From Casuarina equisetifolia (Eukaryota > Streptophyta > Magnoliopsida > Fagales > Casuarinaceae): 64,000 nt of DNA. Below are positions 12,181 to 23,099 of this stretch, piece after piece. Position numbers and translations under genes: made by a program. The notes under the pieces are model-generated. The model had not been told where the DNA came from and made no database searches. It saw only the letters and a list, made by a program, of their open reading frames with translations. Numbering within the stretch: the first letter of the stretch is position 1; every line of letters begins with the position of its first letter. Location of the stretch: contig CM052360.1 in assembly GCA_028551475.1 (NCBI GenBank), forward strand, positions 21,894,682 through 21,958,681, written 5' to 3'.

Positions 12181-12310
12181 GTTGTTAAGGAAACTGAAAA
12201 GCACAACAGGGCATATGTGGTCTTCAATGCTCTAAAGGCAGAGCCTGTGATGGTAAGCGAGCATTGAAGATCACATATGCCCTGTTGTGCTTTTCAATTT
12301 CCTTAATAAC
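12181..12310. repeat. 50-bp inverted repeat (foldback) with a 30-bp loop
   Basis: The left arm 12181-12230 and right arm 12261-12310 are reverse complements at 47 of 50 positions. The loop is 12231-12260. A partial third copy of the right arm plus the loop motif CCTGTGATGGTAAGCGAGC follows at 12311-12350. A transcript would form a long, nearly perfect hairpin. It could be a young microRNA-like or small-RNA locus, a palindromic mobile-element remnant, or a simple inverted duplication. The sequence alone does not decide. Confidence 0.85.
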
Positions 12311-12359
12311 ACATTGAAGATCACATATGCCCTGTGATGGTAAGCGAGCTAAGGGTAAA

Positions 12360-13120
12360 TGTTTATGAAATAGGTTTTAGTTGTTCAACTACTATTTATT
12401 GTTAAGCTTTCTAGACATTCTCTCTTAATTAGAGCTTTTCTTAGAATTCATAAAATATCATATTGCGAAAGGTCATCATCTATCTAATGTGAAATTAGGC
12501 CATCACACTCTTTGGTAAGACTATGCTTGAGTTCAAAGGGAGTAAATAACTAGTTGAATCTTAATACAAACTACAATGGGAGATAGCTAACTAGGTTGTA
12601 AATATAAATGACCATAAAAAAGATTATACAATCCTTTTGAATGTACTAGCTTCTTTCTCATTTTCAAAACCTAAGTAAATAATTAGGTAGTATTTATCAA
12701 TTATTATAAGAAATCTAAAAGTCAAAATTTTGAATCAAAAGTTTTATACAACCTATTAAAAATAAATAATCAAGACTAAAGCTTTAGGATTTTCCATGAT
12801 CTCCAAGATTGATTCTTCAATAGCAACACCTTTCTTAACAATGATCCATAGCTATGTGAATGACTCCTTTGAGTGCCTTGAAGCCCATTTTTTGCTAGTT
12901 TTGTATTTATTGATTTTCAAAAAACGGCTTGTAACTACTTCAATAAGCAATGCAATGAGCTCTTAACGGGTGTTGTTTATGCGGATTCAAAAAATTAGGA
13001 TACTCTCTAAACAATCTCGACCTTTCAAAGCAAAGGTTAAATAAATATGGGAACACATGATAATGCTAAGTATCAGCCTCCACAATTTTTGCTTAATTGG
13101 ATTTCGTGACTTTAGTTGAG
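12360..13120. other. AT-rich intergenic DNA, nothing recognised
   Basis: Only short chance frames are present. The stretch separates the two DUF247 relics and ends at a LINE 3' terminus. Confidence 0.5.
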
Positions 13121-13125
13121 AAACC

Positions 13126-13620
13126 CTTTTTTTTTTTTGGTGAAAACTCAAATTATATATCACCCGTAAAAAAATTTACAAGATTGTTCGACTACAAAAT
13201 ATCATCATCTAAGTTCAAATATTGCACTTGGTAAATTCCAAAGCTCTTGTAAAAATTTATTACAATTTGTAAGCTTGACTTCTCTAGTAGATGAAATATT
13301 CCCTTTCACATTCTTTTTTATTTTAGCAATAATGGTTGAGTTATCTAGACTTGTATCACTGAATCTTCTTTTATTCCTTTTCTCTAAATGTAATACAATA
13401 CGGCCTTGAAAGATATACTAAGCAAAGTTGTTACAAAGCTCTTTCTCTTAACAGTCTTGATCATCCAACATATTTCAGTTCTTTAGTATTCAATTCTTTG
13501 AGTTAATCCATTCATGCCTAGGAAAGCCTTCCAAATGTAGTTTAAAACTTGCACTTAAAAATAATAGTTGAGAAACCTAGACCATAAAGGAAAGGTATCA
13601 TCGCTAATACTCTGATTGTT
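13126..13620 (-). mobile_element. 5'-truncated LINE, 3' end of ORF2 with poly(A)
   Basis: Read on the minus strand, this encodes the usual C-terminus of plant L1-type ORF2: a zf-RVT-like part (LHLEGFPRHEWINS), then RNRRFSDTSLDNSTIIAKI followed by a basic stretch. The 3' untranslated end reads GATATATAATTTGAG.TTTCACC and is followed by A's (the T-run at about 13127-13137 on the plus strand). Several stops and frame changes are present. Only the 3' end is retained, as expected for target-primed reverse transcription that stopped early. Confidence 0.65.
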
Positions 13621-13829
13621 TGATTACTAGTGTTAACTTTTCAATCACCTCTCATTGGTGGAATCAACATTAGCCTTTCCTCATACTAAAGGACCTTCAC
13701 CACATTGATGTTTTCAACAAAAGGTCAATGGAAATAAGCATATGAGAATGTAAACTGTAGATCAGCTGCTACTAACAAATGTTGGAAACTTGTCTATTGA
13801 GTAACAAAACTAGGAAGCACAGAATCAAG

Positions 13830-14395
13830 TTCAAGGAAAAGAAGAAGAGTCGCTATTTTCTAGAATTGAACCTTTTGTTGATCACCTAAGACGCTTATAT
13901 CTACCTTGGGACGGGCAAAGTAGAGGGAAACTTCAAACACTAACCACACGAAACATAACGCAATTACACCATGCTAAGAGTAACATTTAAAGTTGGGTCA
14001 ACTATAAACTTATAAACCTTCGATTCAACAATGGACCTTCGTTTTCAAGTTGTGTTGAGTAACAAAACTAGAAATTTAGAAACTTGTTAGAGGTGGAATC
14101 TCCCGCAATTTACTTACCTTTCAGAAATGCTATCATAAAGATAATTGTGTTAATGAATATCTTTTCATCGTGAATCTACTTATTAATACACAAAACTATG
14201 TGTGCTTAATGTTCAGATAAAGAATTGTGGATAATAGTCTTGGCAATAATAAGACTGCTCATTTCTTATTACACGTGGGCGTACTTCCGACTTTATTTAA
14301 TTCTATTTTGCTGGTATTTGTAAAGAGTGGAGCAAGCACTATAGAACCAAAGCACAAATGAATGGCAAACTTATAGTTACTTTCACTAAAACTTA
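13830..14395 (+). pseudogene. Second DUF247 relic (C-terminal half only)
   Basis: The sequence is clearly homologous to the 3' half of the DUF247 gene at 9156. It has a segment matching FVD.LRR.LYLP, the block corresponding to VTFKVGS, and further on a stretch like AFVQCYYEDNCVNEY. Stops and frameshifts are frequent throughout. It lacks the 1.3-kb insertion at the homologous point, so the insertion into the first copy came after the duplication, or this copy never had it. At that point it carries a short unrelated piece instead (TTGAGTAACAAAACTAG, also found near 13800). Confidence 0.75.
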
Positions 14396-14399
14396 AAGA

Positions 14400-15050
14400 G
14401 TATTTTATTTAGATAAACATTATAATGTAATACATAAAACAGGCATAGATAAGCAAAATATTATGAGAGCTCTATCTTTTCTCTTCTTTTTTAAAATAAA
14501 TATGTGAGCTTATTCATCTAAAAAAAAATGCGAAAACCTAGAGGCTTATCTCACCATTCCAATTTATCTAAAAGAAAATCAATTCATCTGTAACAGTTCT
14601 ATCCTCTTTTGGGAAGCTTATCAAAAGAAAAAGGAAAAAAGTCCACTCTATAACGGGCTTACGACATCTTGATTGAGTTTGTAGACAAAAAGGTGACATT
14701 CGAATATTATTGAATACGAAGGACACTGGGAAGCTGCTGTAATCATTCACGAGGGGTTGGATTGCTGGCCTTGAGCGTGTTATAAAACCCTTTGTAAGAA
14801 CCATACAAATCTAATGTTGATTTTGTAACAATTACGGTGTAAAAAGATGTACTTTCATACGGAGGGTAAAATGATGTCATTTTGTTATCCGTCGGTGCAT
14901 GAAGGGATTTTTGGCCTGAACCCCATTTCCCGTGTGCTGTGTGATCGTTTGGTAATTTTGTTTGTTTTTCTCTCAAAACCCAAAACGCTAACCCAAACTC
15001 CCAAGACCCTAATTTCATCTCAAATGTCAAGTCGTGGTAATTGTTAACGG
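14400..15050. other. Intergenic DNA at the left edge of the GLP array
   Basis: No gene is supported. From about 14850 the sequence starts to resemble, in reverse orientation, the upstream flank found beyond the type-1 GLP copies at 21.3-21.5 and 48.0 kb. Confidence 0.4.
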
Positions 15051-15054
15051 AACA

Positions 15055-15350
15055 TGGCCATTTTCTAGGATTTGAAATGTATTGAGTCCATCAAGAGGAG
15101 GCTTTCCCCAGGAGAAAACGAAAAATGTCAGCTTAAGGAGGTAAGACCAAATCAATCGATTGAGAGCCTTAGGCATGAAGCAGAGTTGTTGTCTGTAGTA
15201 ATAAAAATCCCCATCCATCCAGAATGGTACAAGTCATCAAACAATTGACAGGGACGACTAGTGCATTTTCTGAAATGTCGGTGCGCAATCAACGTTGCAC
15301 ATGTCAACCAACAGCCTTATTACAACCAGATTTCCAAGCTTAAAATTTTG
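15055..15350 (+). repeat. Inverted copy of the type-1 GLP upstream flank
   Basis: This stretch is the reverse complement of the conserved flank at 21030-21260, 39230-39470 and 47550-47790. Shared segments include ATTGATTTGGTCTTA, GTTAAGCTGACCTT and TTTCAGAAAATG. It lies upstream, on the plus strand, of the plus-strand GLP relic at 15.9 kb, so promoter flank and gene were inverted together. Confidence 0.75.
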
Positions 15351-15904
15351 TATAGACACATATCAGGATTGACCAAAGGATGATAGTTTGAATCATTTTT
15401 ATTATAGTATGAAGATTCATCCTAAAATTTTAAGGCATTAAGTGGAGAATTTTCATTACTTATAAGACTTCAAGTCCATTCTCTCACTACCAATGTGGGA
15501 CAACACTCACCTTCAGTACTCTCCCTCACTTGCATGTTGACATAAGTATTACAAGTAGACTAAAGCTCAACTTTAAAATATAAGGGTTTATGAATTAGAG
15601 ACCCATCCTTGACTTTGATACTATATTAAAGTGTGAGAGTTCATCTCAAAACATTAAGGTATTAGGTGAAAATTTTTTATCACTTATAAGACCACAGGCC
15701 CATCCTTTTTTTTTTTTTCAATGTGGGACAACACCTACCTTCTACAATTTCAATTAGGAACATATTCATCTGGTAATGGACCAAAGTTACTCAAAACAGT
15801 AGTCTCTCCTTAACTGAAGTTGTCCAATTTGGATGAATGTTTAATAGGTGCTTCCAAGCGCAGTTCAAGGATGCTTGACTCCTTAACCAAACAGTATCCA
15901 TCTC

Positions 15905-16110
15905 TTTACCAAAGTTCTAAACGCTGGAGATTTCTTTATCTTCCCAATAGGTCACATTCACCCCCAATTCAACACCGGAAATACTAATGTGGTTGCTTTT
16001 GCTGGTCTCAGTGGCAAGGAACCCAGGCTTCATCACCATAGCAAGTGTTGTCATCGGCCCTGCTGGTCTCAGAAGCAAGGAACCCGGGGTTCATCACAAT
16101 AGCCAATAAT
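15905..16110 (+). pseudogene. Germin-like protein relic, exon 2 fragment
   Basis: A plus-strand fragment of the second cupin motif is recognisable: [20 protein letters not shown], then a match to [12 protein letters not shown]. The frame is then lost. A direct repeat follows: the segment from CTGGTCTCAG to ATCACCATAGC at about 16002-16045 recurs at about 16062-16105 with substitutions. No first cupin box or exon 1 is present. It is the block-I member of the plus-strand GLP set (others at 27.0 and 43.5 kb). Confidence 0.8.
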
Positions 16111-16482
16111 GAATCATTAGGCCTTCCAATTGACCTTCAAATATTATAATTCTAGATTCTACTGAATTATAACTTAAAGAGTACCTAATATTTATGACTA
16201 TACAGACATAGTAAAGGGATAAGTACATTAAAGCACAATAGTTTTGGTTTTGTTAGCAGGTTAGCGACATATTTGTAACTTTGATGTTTTTAGTGTCGTT
16301 TTATTAACAAAGATGCACCTTCATAATTAAAAAATATCCAATGTTACAGAAAGGATTTTTCACTACTTAGCATTCTTATTCTAACAAGCACGAAATCATA
16401 ATTATCCATCATGTGGTTTTGAAAATTAGATTATATTTTTGCAAAAATTACTATACTTGAATTATCGATCGTATCATAGAAA

Positions 16483-16622
16483 CTAATAGCCTAATAGGTG
16501 AGCTACAAACACATCTAATAGCCTAATAGGTGAGCTATAAACACATCTAATAGCCTAATAGGTGAGCTACGAAAACATCTAATACCTAAATGGTGAGCTA
16601 CAAAAACACCTATTAGCCTAGT
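16483..16622. repeat. 32-bp tandem repeat, about 4 copies
   Basis: Units begin CTAATAGCCTAATAGGTGAG at 16483, 16515 and 16547, and a diverged one at 16579; the period is exactly 32 bp. Single diverged units are found at the equivalent places in block II (about 30930-31090) and block III (about 44150-44190), so the expansion is private to block I. Confidence 0.92.
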
Positions 16623-17334
16623 ACATTTGCATCCTACTTGAGAATCCCCGGTAACAAAAAAATCCACAAATTCTTTTAAATTAATAGTTAGGCATTAGCT
16701 GATAGGAATAAATTCCTTCATTTTTTTCTTTTCACCTTCCATTTATGATTATCCCCTTCTATGACTTACTCAAATATTTCACACATAAAATTACATCGTA
16801 GAAACTATGCATAAGCAATTTAGTTCAAAACAGTCTAAGAATATTTCATCTACAGTTGATGATGGGTGATGAGAGACAAAGAAAATACAAAAGCCTACAA
16901 GCTAGTGTGCCTCTTTTATGGCCATAATGTCAACTACAGCTAAACAGTAATTACCATACTAAAATGTCACGAACAGATTGTTTAATGGTAATTCTTCTTT
17001 TTGTTGCTAGCATCATTTTGTACTTGTGTCACTATCTATCTTTTCTACTTATCGACTTCTCTATTACTATATGTAGTTTGTCATTTAATTTGATAGAAGA
17101 TACAACACAAAAGCCTTCTATCAAAATTAGCTCTAAATGATGCTTGGAAAATTGTAAATCTAAAATTCATCTTTCCTTAACTAACCATTTTTGAATTAGT
17201 TGGAGACCAAAATATAGGAAAATATCAGTCAGAATTTTATATTACTATTACGTGATGTTACAACTTGCAAACTAATTGTAACTTCATTTGAAATGTCTAA
17301 TTATTCATGATACGCTATAACAATATTTCTCTAA

Positions 17335-17680
17335 TTATTATCTCTCTAGAACTGCTTTTGAAGATAGTTCACCGCATTCTTGTCTACCTAAAAGGCCCTG
17401 GTAAGATCATTAATATTGATGGGATTATTAAGTCCAAATACCCCATTTGCTATGATGATGACCTCTATGTTCTAGCTACTAAGACCAACGAAGGTAACCG
17501 CATTGGTATTTCTAATGTTGAAGTAGAAGTGCATGAGACCAATTTGGAGACAAACACACCCCTGAGTTCTAGCTACTAAGACTAGCGAAGGTCCTCCCGT
17601 GCATATTTTGAAGAACCCTTTGTTATCTTTGAGGCTATGTTTACCTTTCAGTATATTGTGTATTCTCGCTTATTGGGTAA
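17335..17680 (-). pseudogene. Germin-like protein relic, C-terminal part
   Basis: Read on the minus strand from about 17565 to 17335 this gives the C-terminal third of a GLP, ending in NYLQKQF before the stop. It has a stop in place of the family's Gln in KAFQVDKN and further changes. Next to it, at 17570-17680, lies promoter/exon-1-proximal sequence (GGGTAAGGGGTG...TGCATGGGAACA), so the middle of the gene has been deleted. It is the block-I member of the short-relic set (others at 31.6 and 44.6 kb). Confidence 0.75.
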
Positions 17681-18683
17681 GGGGTGTAAAAATATGCATG
17701 GGAACACAACTATTTGCAGAGGCAAACTCTTAACTGTACTGAAATGAACGTTCTAAGTGGGAAAGAAACGATCTTTGAATAACATTTAAATGTTAAAAGT
17801 TATTCTTTTAGCTTATGGGCTAACCTATGGAATAGATTATGGGACTTTTTAATGTAAAATTAAAATCCAAGTTGATTTCTTCAATTCTCATTAACTTTGA
17901 ACCTATATAATTTGATGAATGTATAAGGGCACAAGTGAGTATTAAAAAAAAAATCTACCACGAGAAAAAAATTATCAATAGATAATATTAAATATAAATA
18001 TTATTTTTTAATTCATAAGCTAACTTTTAGATTGAATTATGAATTTTCTAATAAATGAATCCATGTACTTACCTAACTTAATAAGTGCATACTCGATGCT
18101 TGAAGCGTTCCTTTAACCACTCCTACTCCCACATACTAACATTCAACCAAACTTGACCCATTCACTTAACTGTAGCTTTGGCAGTCCCAAATAAACTAAA
18201 ATTGACGTGTTGAAAATGAAGTCGCTGAAGCGGTTAGGTGGCTGATCCTGTCTTCAACTATAACAATGCCCTATCTAGAATTTTTAGATATGAAATTTGG
18301 TAGATGCAGCACGATCAATTGACGGCTTTTGATCAAATAATTTACAGGTCAGTTATTTGACGACTTAAGCATTCTAGTAACTTAGTGTTGTTAATAATGA
18401 AGTAAAGTCAACTGTTAGATAGTATTTTAAATAATTTGAGGTTGTTAAGGGAATTAGTAAAGGCAATTGTAACTAGTGAGTTACAGAAAGCATCCATTAC
18501 AAACCCCAAAATCTAAAACTCATATAGTAGAAACCTAAACAATCTTAATACCATAATTAAAGCAAAACGTTTTTTTAGAACTAAATTAATATTTATTATT
18601 GACAAGAATGCAACAAGGTTCAAATATACTAATAACAAATAAATATGAATCATGTGGGAAAACTAAAAGAATAAGCATGAAAT

Positions 18684-19284
18684 TTAGAAAGCCAGAGCCG
18701 CCATGATGCTCAAGGCACTCAACAGGACCTGAGCCCCGTATTTGGAATTCGAACCCGATTCATCGCAAACTGGTGCTTGTGAAGTCTCGGGGGATGAGCT
18801 CGCCGTCGCCGGACTGGGAGGGCGGCCACTTGATGGGACTGTTGCGGGGGCCTGGGACGGTATCGCCGAACTCGATGGGATGCTCGCTGAAGCCTCGGGA
18901 GTGGTGGAAGTTGCTGGGACCGGAGCCACTGTTTAGGCGATCACCGGAGGTGAAACTGGAGAATACACATTCGTGGACGGGCTTGGGGCCGGAGAAACAG
19001 TCGTGGTTAGGGGATTTGGCCGGGGAAAGGGAGGGAGATTTCGCCGGTGGGGTCGACAGCGACGGAGAAACTGCTGGAGCGGACGAAGGCGGCGAGGTAG
19101 TCGGAGACTGTGCAGGAAGTGTCGGATTAGTCGCCGGAGAGATGGCAGGAGAAGAGGAAGGAGAAGTCGCCGGAGAGGGTTACTTTATCGGCGTTGGAGT
19201 TTGATTTTCGCTAAGAAGCGGGCGCATTGTCTGCTGGAACTACACCGGAGAGTGCGAAGCGAACACTACCGCAAGCCTAAACAT
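18684..19284 (-). pseudogene. Classical arabinogalactan protein (AGP) pseudogene
   Basis: On the minus strand an ATG at 19284 opens a short hydrophobic start (MFRLAVVFA) that stops after 14 codons. Further on, the translation is rich in Pro, Ser, Ala and Thr in the dipeptide pattern of AGP cores (SPATSPSSSPAISPATNP). A frameshift near 19010 moves the frame. A stop near 18930 precedes an 81-codon open end that has Ser/Pro/Ala repeats and finishes with a hydrophobic tail (VLLSALSIMAALAF), the expected GPI-anchor signal. Intact members carry a signal peptide, a Pro-rich core and this tail, and sit at the plasma membrane as proteoglycans. A TATA-like ATATATAAGG (plus-strand reading) is at 19376-19385, about 90 bp upstream. 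The local GC is much higher than in the flanks. It is missing from the equivalent position in block III. Confidence 0.75.
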
Positions 19285-19879
19285 CTTCGGAAAACTAAGC
19301 AAGCGTAAAGACTCTGACTAAGAAATCGATCTCTCTGAATGTTGGTGAATCTCTCAAATACTTGTTCTCCGATGAATATATAAGGAAATTCACTGAGTGA
19401 AAAAACTATATGTCATCATTGTCGTGATATGGCTGTAAGGTTAAGTAGTCCAGCAAAACGATGAAGAAATATAACACAAATATCACACTTGCATGTTTCT
19501 TAGTAGATTTGTTTTTTCCTTTTTGTTTAAGCAATCAATTCCGATGTTGCAGAGGTAAAGGATTGAAACACAAAGATGGCTTCTTTAGAAGGAAATAGAT
19601 GAGTACAATTGTTCGCCTTTTTGTAATCAGCGTCATATAGAACTCACGTGTGCAACTTCTTTTATTTGTTATTCTACTTTTTTTTTAGTTGCGCCACTTT
19701 AATTGTCCACTTCTCTTATCTTTGTTTTAACTTTGCGACCAAAATATATAGAAATATCTATGACAACCTACTTTATTGCATGTTGTTGTTGTGGCGATGG
19801 TACAATGAGAAAGATAATCACAACATTTATTTTGAATTTCTGAAGATTCAATACATATAGTTTTCTAATTATTGTCCAT

Positions 19880-20667
19880 CTAGAACTGTTTCTGAAGATA
19901 TTCGACGACATTCTTGTCTACTTGGAAAGCCTTGACAAGAACATCAAGATTGATAGGGGGATTGGATCTGGAAACGGCATTTGCTATGGTGATGACCCCT
20001 GGATTTTGGCTACTAGAAGCAGAAAAGGCAACCGCATTAGAAATTCCAATGTCAAACTGGAAGTGAATGAGACCAATTGGGAAGACAAAAGACATCTCCT
20101 GGCTTTAGAAATTTAGTGATGAGACGGTTAGGGTTGGACGTAACGAACCCAACATAAAGAGTGTCCTCTAAGACGACCAGAGTCTCAGTACCACGAGAAT
20201 GAGTGTGGGGAGGATTGAGACCATTTGGTGCAAAGTCAATGCGAGCCGAAGATTTACCCAATGTGTTGAGGCCCAGTATTCTACCACTTTCAAAGGAATG
20301 ACATTTGAACCCAGTGGATTGTCGGTGCTTCTTGGAAGGTTCAGTCCCGTGAAGAAGAAATCGTCCGCAGTGACAGCATTTGGGTCCTTGCGAAACATTC
20401 CATTCACAAATGCTGCAGTGCAAAAGATTGCATCCACGATCCCCTAAATATGGTGACCATACGTAAATAATATTAGTAAATAGAACTCTATCATGAGAAA
20501 GAAGACACCCCAAGATGTGACAGAAAAAACTGCGTACCATCAGAAATTGAAGTGTTAGTTGAAACACCGAAATCTTGCAGAGGACTGGGCTCATCAGCAA
20601 AGGCGAGGGAGCAGGCGAAGGCCAACAGGGCCACAGCGACTAGAATCCTCGAGGCAAATTTCATCAT
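19880..20667 (-). pseudogene. Germin-like protein, type 1, block I (frameshifted)
   Basis: Exon 1 (20667-20538) starts with two Met codons and encodes a signal peptide; it ends GATG/GTACGCAG. The intron is 125 bp (20537-20413) and exon 2 runs 20412-19880. The fold is that of a secreted cupin (germin subfamily 1). The box-1 motif [10 protein letters not shown] holds the metal-binding His, His and Glu, and box 2 is [10 protein letters not shown]. Two frameshifts break exon 2, one near 20280 (before GLNTLG) and one near 20095 (before box 2). Both cysteines that form the germin disulfide are changed: exon 1 has DFGVST instead of DFCVST, and exon 2 has MFRKDP instead of MFCKDP. A TATA box, read as GTATTTATAG on the plus strand at 20752-20761, is intact. 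Its closest relatives here are the copies at 32.7 and 46.4 kb. Confidence 0.88.
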
Positions 20668-21540
20668 TTTTTTAGGCTGCCTCTACCTTTCAAGATGCTA
20701 TGTATTCAGGCTTTCTGGGTAAGGGGTGAGGAATGTTGCATGGAAGGACGAGTATTTATAGAGGTAAGGGACTGAACGAGTCCATGTATTTTTCACTTCC
20801 ACTGTGAAAATCCGACTTGGTATAAATTTGGTTTATGAGTGACTCGTTTTCTAACCAGTCCTGCACGCACATACTAAACATTTATCCAAATTTGATAGCT
20901 TCAGCAGTTGCTTTGGTCCATTCCCAAAGTAATTGAACATAGGAATATGTTCCGAGTTGAAATGCCTCAAGGGATCAGGTGGTTGATTGATACTTTGGTT
21001 AATACGGATGTCTGTCTATCCAAATGTTAAGCCTCGAAATCTAGTCGGAGCATGGCTGCCGGTGTGCAATGCCGATTAAGCACCCCCATTTCAGAAAATG
21101 CAGTATTTGTCCCAGTCAACTGTTCGATGACTTCTATCATACTGGATAAATGGGGATGTTTAACACTACAAGCAACAGCTTTGCGTTCGTCCCCAAGGCC
21201 CAAGATCAATTGATTTGGTCTTACCACGTTAAGCTGACCTTCTTGGTTTTTTGGCTTTATGGTGAAAGTCCCCCTCGGTTTGGACTTTAGACATCACAAA
21301 GGGTAGAAAAATGGCCTGGTAGTGTTAAGAACTATTACGACTTCCATTTGAAATGATCCTGTGTTTGTTTTCCTTTATTTTTCTGAGTTTGTTTTTTAGG
21401 ATTTCGAGACAAAAACAACGAAGAAATGGTGGTTCAGGCCAAAAAGCCCTTCATCCAACAGCAGACAACAAATCGATGCGGTTTTGCTATTATTTTATGC
21501 AATGCATCGGACTGTCTATCTACATAAAATGCCCCTAAGT
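20668..21540. repeat. Upstream flank of type-1 GLP, block I copy
   Basis: This is the duplicated promoter and flank region shared with 38820-39480 and 47236-48100. In all three the order is: TATA region, AACCA(C/G)TCCTGCA, ATTCCCAAA, TTTCAGAAAATG and ATTGATTT(G/C)GTCTT. The open frames in it are chance frames repeated in the copies. Confidence 0.8.
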
Positions 21541-22250
21541 TTCATTGAAGCTTGCAATGTGGCCATCTAAATCTAAAATCTCCACATACATCGTTGCTAA
21601 AGTAATAAGACCCACATCTTCTCAAAAACGGAAAGAAAAAAGAAAAGAATTGTTGAACGAAAGGTCTCTAGAATATTTTAGAAGCTTATTTTCTCTCCAC
21701 CACACTATTTTTCATCTTGATTTTTATGTTGCTTTTTTTTTATAATTTTACCACAAAAGAATTAGTGGAAAAAATTATCTTAATCATGTAATTGAATATT
21801 GTTACAATTTTTTGTTATTGTTATTTTGAAGTAAAGGAGAGTGTGGGGGATTTGAGTGTTTCACCTAGGATCTTTCTAATCACAAGCAACATTAGTCATA
21901 AAGGTCCCAAGCGACATGAGCTGCATGCCTGGGACAAAAATCACACCTCCTTGAGCCATCATTAAAGCAAAAAGTTTAAAACGGTGAAACCGTGTGCTGG
22001 TATACTTAAGATATTGGGAAAAAAGGTTTAAAAAAAAAATACTAGATAGCATGCGCCAAAAGAAGCTAGGAATGATACCTCAAACATTATAAAGAAGGAA
22101 AGAAATGTGACGTTGGGACTTTGTTACTACTTTGCAAATAAGATATATACAAATAACCAGAAGAAGCACCTTTATTTCACATTTTTTTCTTTTGTTATGA
22201 TGTTAAAACAAAGGAAGCAATCACTACCTTTATTTCATATTTGCTGGCCT
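21541..22250. other. Intergenic DNA between type-1 and type-2 GLPs
   Basis: No gene is present. The equivalent stretch near 48.2-48.9 kb is similar (for example AAAGTTTAAAACGGTGAAACC and GATAGCATGCGCCAAAAGAA in both), so it belongs to the duplicated block. Confidence 0.7.
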
Positions 22251-22270
22251 ATTCACGATCACACATCTTT

Positions 22271-23052
22271 CTACCGGAATTGTTTCTGAAGATACTGAAC
22301 CACCTTCCTGTTCACTTGGAAGGCTTTGGTAAGTACATCAGGATCGATGGGAGGATTAGATCCAAAGATTGCATTTGCCGTGGTGACAACACCTGGGTTC
22401 TGGCTACTGAAAGCGGACAAAGCAACCGCATCAGTCTTTCCTACATTACGTTCGAAGTGAATGAGACCAATTGGGAAGACAATAACATCTCCTGCAGTTA
22501 GAACTTTGGTGAAGAGGCGGTTCTCTGGGTTCGATGTGACAAGGCCAGCGTACAAAGTACCCTCTAAAAGGGTCAGAACCTCAGTAGCAAGAGGGTGATT
22601 GTGGGGAGCATTTACGCCTCCTGGTGCAAAGTCAAGACGAGCCAAGGATATGCCCAATGTGTTCAGGCCTAAAAAGGTTCAAAACATTAATGCGAGTTAC
22701 AATGGATCCGAGCTGATTCGAGGTGTTTCCACGGATGTTTAACCCGTGAAAGACGAAATCATCGGCTGTGACAAGCTTTCGATCCTTGCAGAACTTCCCG
22801 TTTACAAATACTGCAAAAGAAAAAATGAACTTTATATTCTAGATGCGACACAAACAATACTGGTATGTAGAGTTCTATCATGAAGACAACCGAAAACCCA
22901 GATGTTTCATATGATCTCAAACCACCATCACTAGAACCGTTAGTGGAAACACAGAAGTCTTGTAGAGGACTGGGGTCAAAGGCAGAGGCAATGGCGCATG
23001 CCACAGCCAACAGGGCCACAGTTACGAAACACTTAGTAGCGCTTCTCATCAT
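22271..23052 (-). pseudogene. Germin-like protein, type 2, block I (frameshifted)
   Basis: Exon 1 (23052-22926) encodes a signal peptide and the start of the mature protein with the first cysteine intact ([10 protein letters not shown]). The intron (22925-22811) has GT...AG ends. Exon 2 runs 22810-22271 and keeps the second cysteine. Compared with the copies at 40.2 and 48.9 kb there is one extra base near 22677 (AAAAAGGTTC against AAAAAGTTC). It shifts the frame ahead of GLNTLG and removes the whole cupin core from the initiation frame. The core itself is otherwise good: [10 protein letters not shown] and [10 protein letters not shown]. The TATA box is also damaged: CTATTTCTAG at 23107-23116, where sister genes have CTATTTATAG. 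This looks like a recent loss. Confidence 0.88.
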
Positions 23053-23099
23053 TTTTGAGTCTATCGCTTCTTTTCAGTATGTAAGAAATGTTGCATGAA

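Noticed and set aside
16483..16622. CRISPR-like array
   Set aside because: The 32-bp units are contiguous without unique spacers, and the sequence is a plant nuclear genome; it is a minisatellite.
18773..19308. Long plus-strand open frames (143 and 111 codons)
   Set aside because: They are antisense to the Pro/Ser/Ala-rich AGP pseudogene, and their Gly/Glu/Arg-rich composition is a by-product of that.
20052..20600. 182-codon minus-strand frame taken as one protein
   Set aside because: It runs through the intron and joins different GLP frames; only its second half matches a GLP, so it is evidence of frameshifts, not a separate gene.
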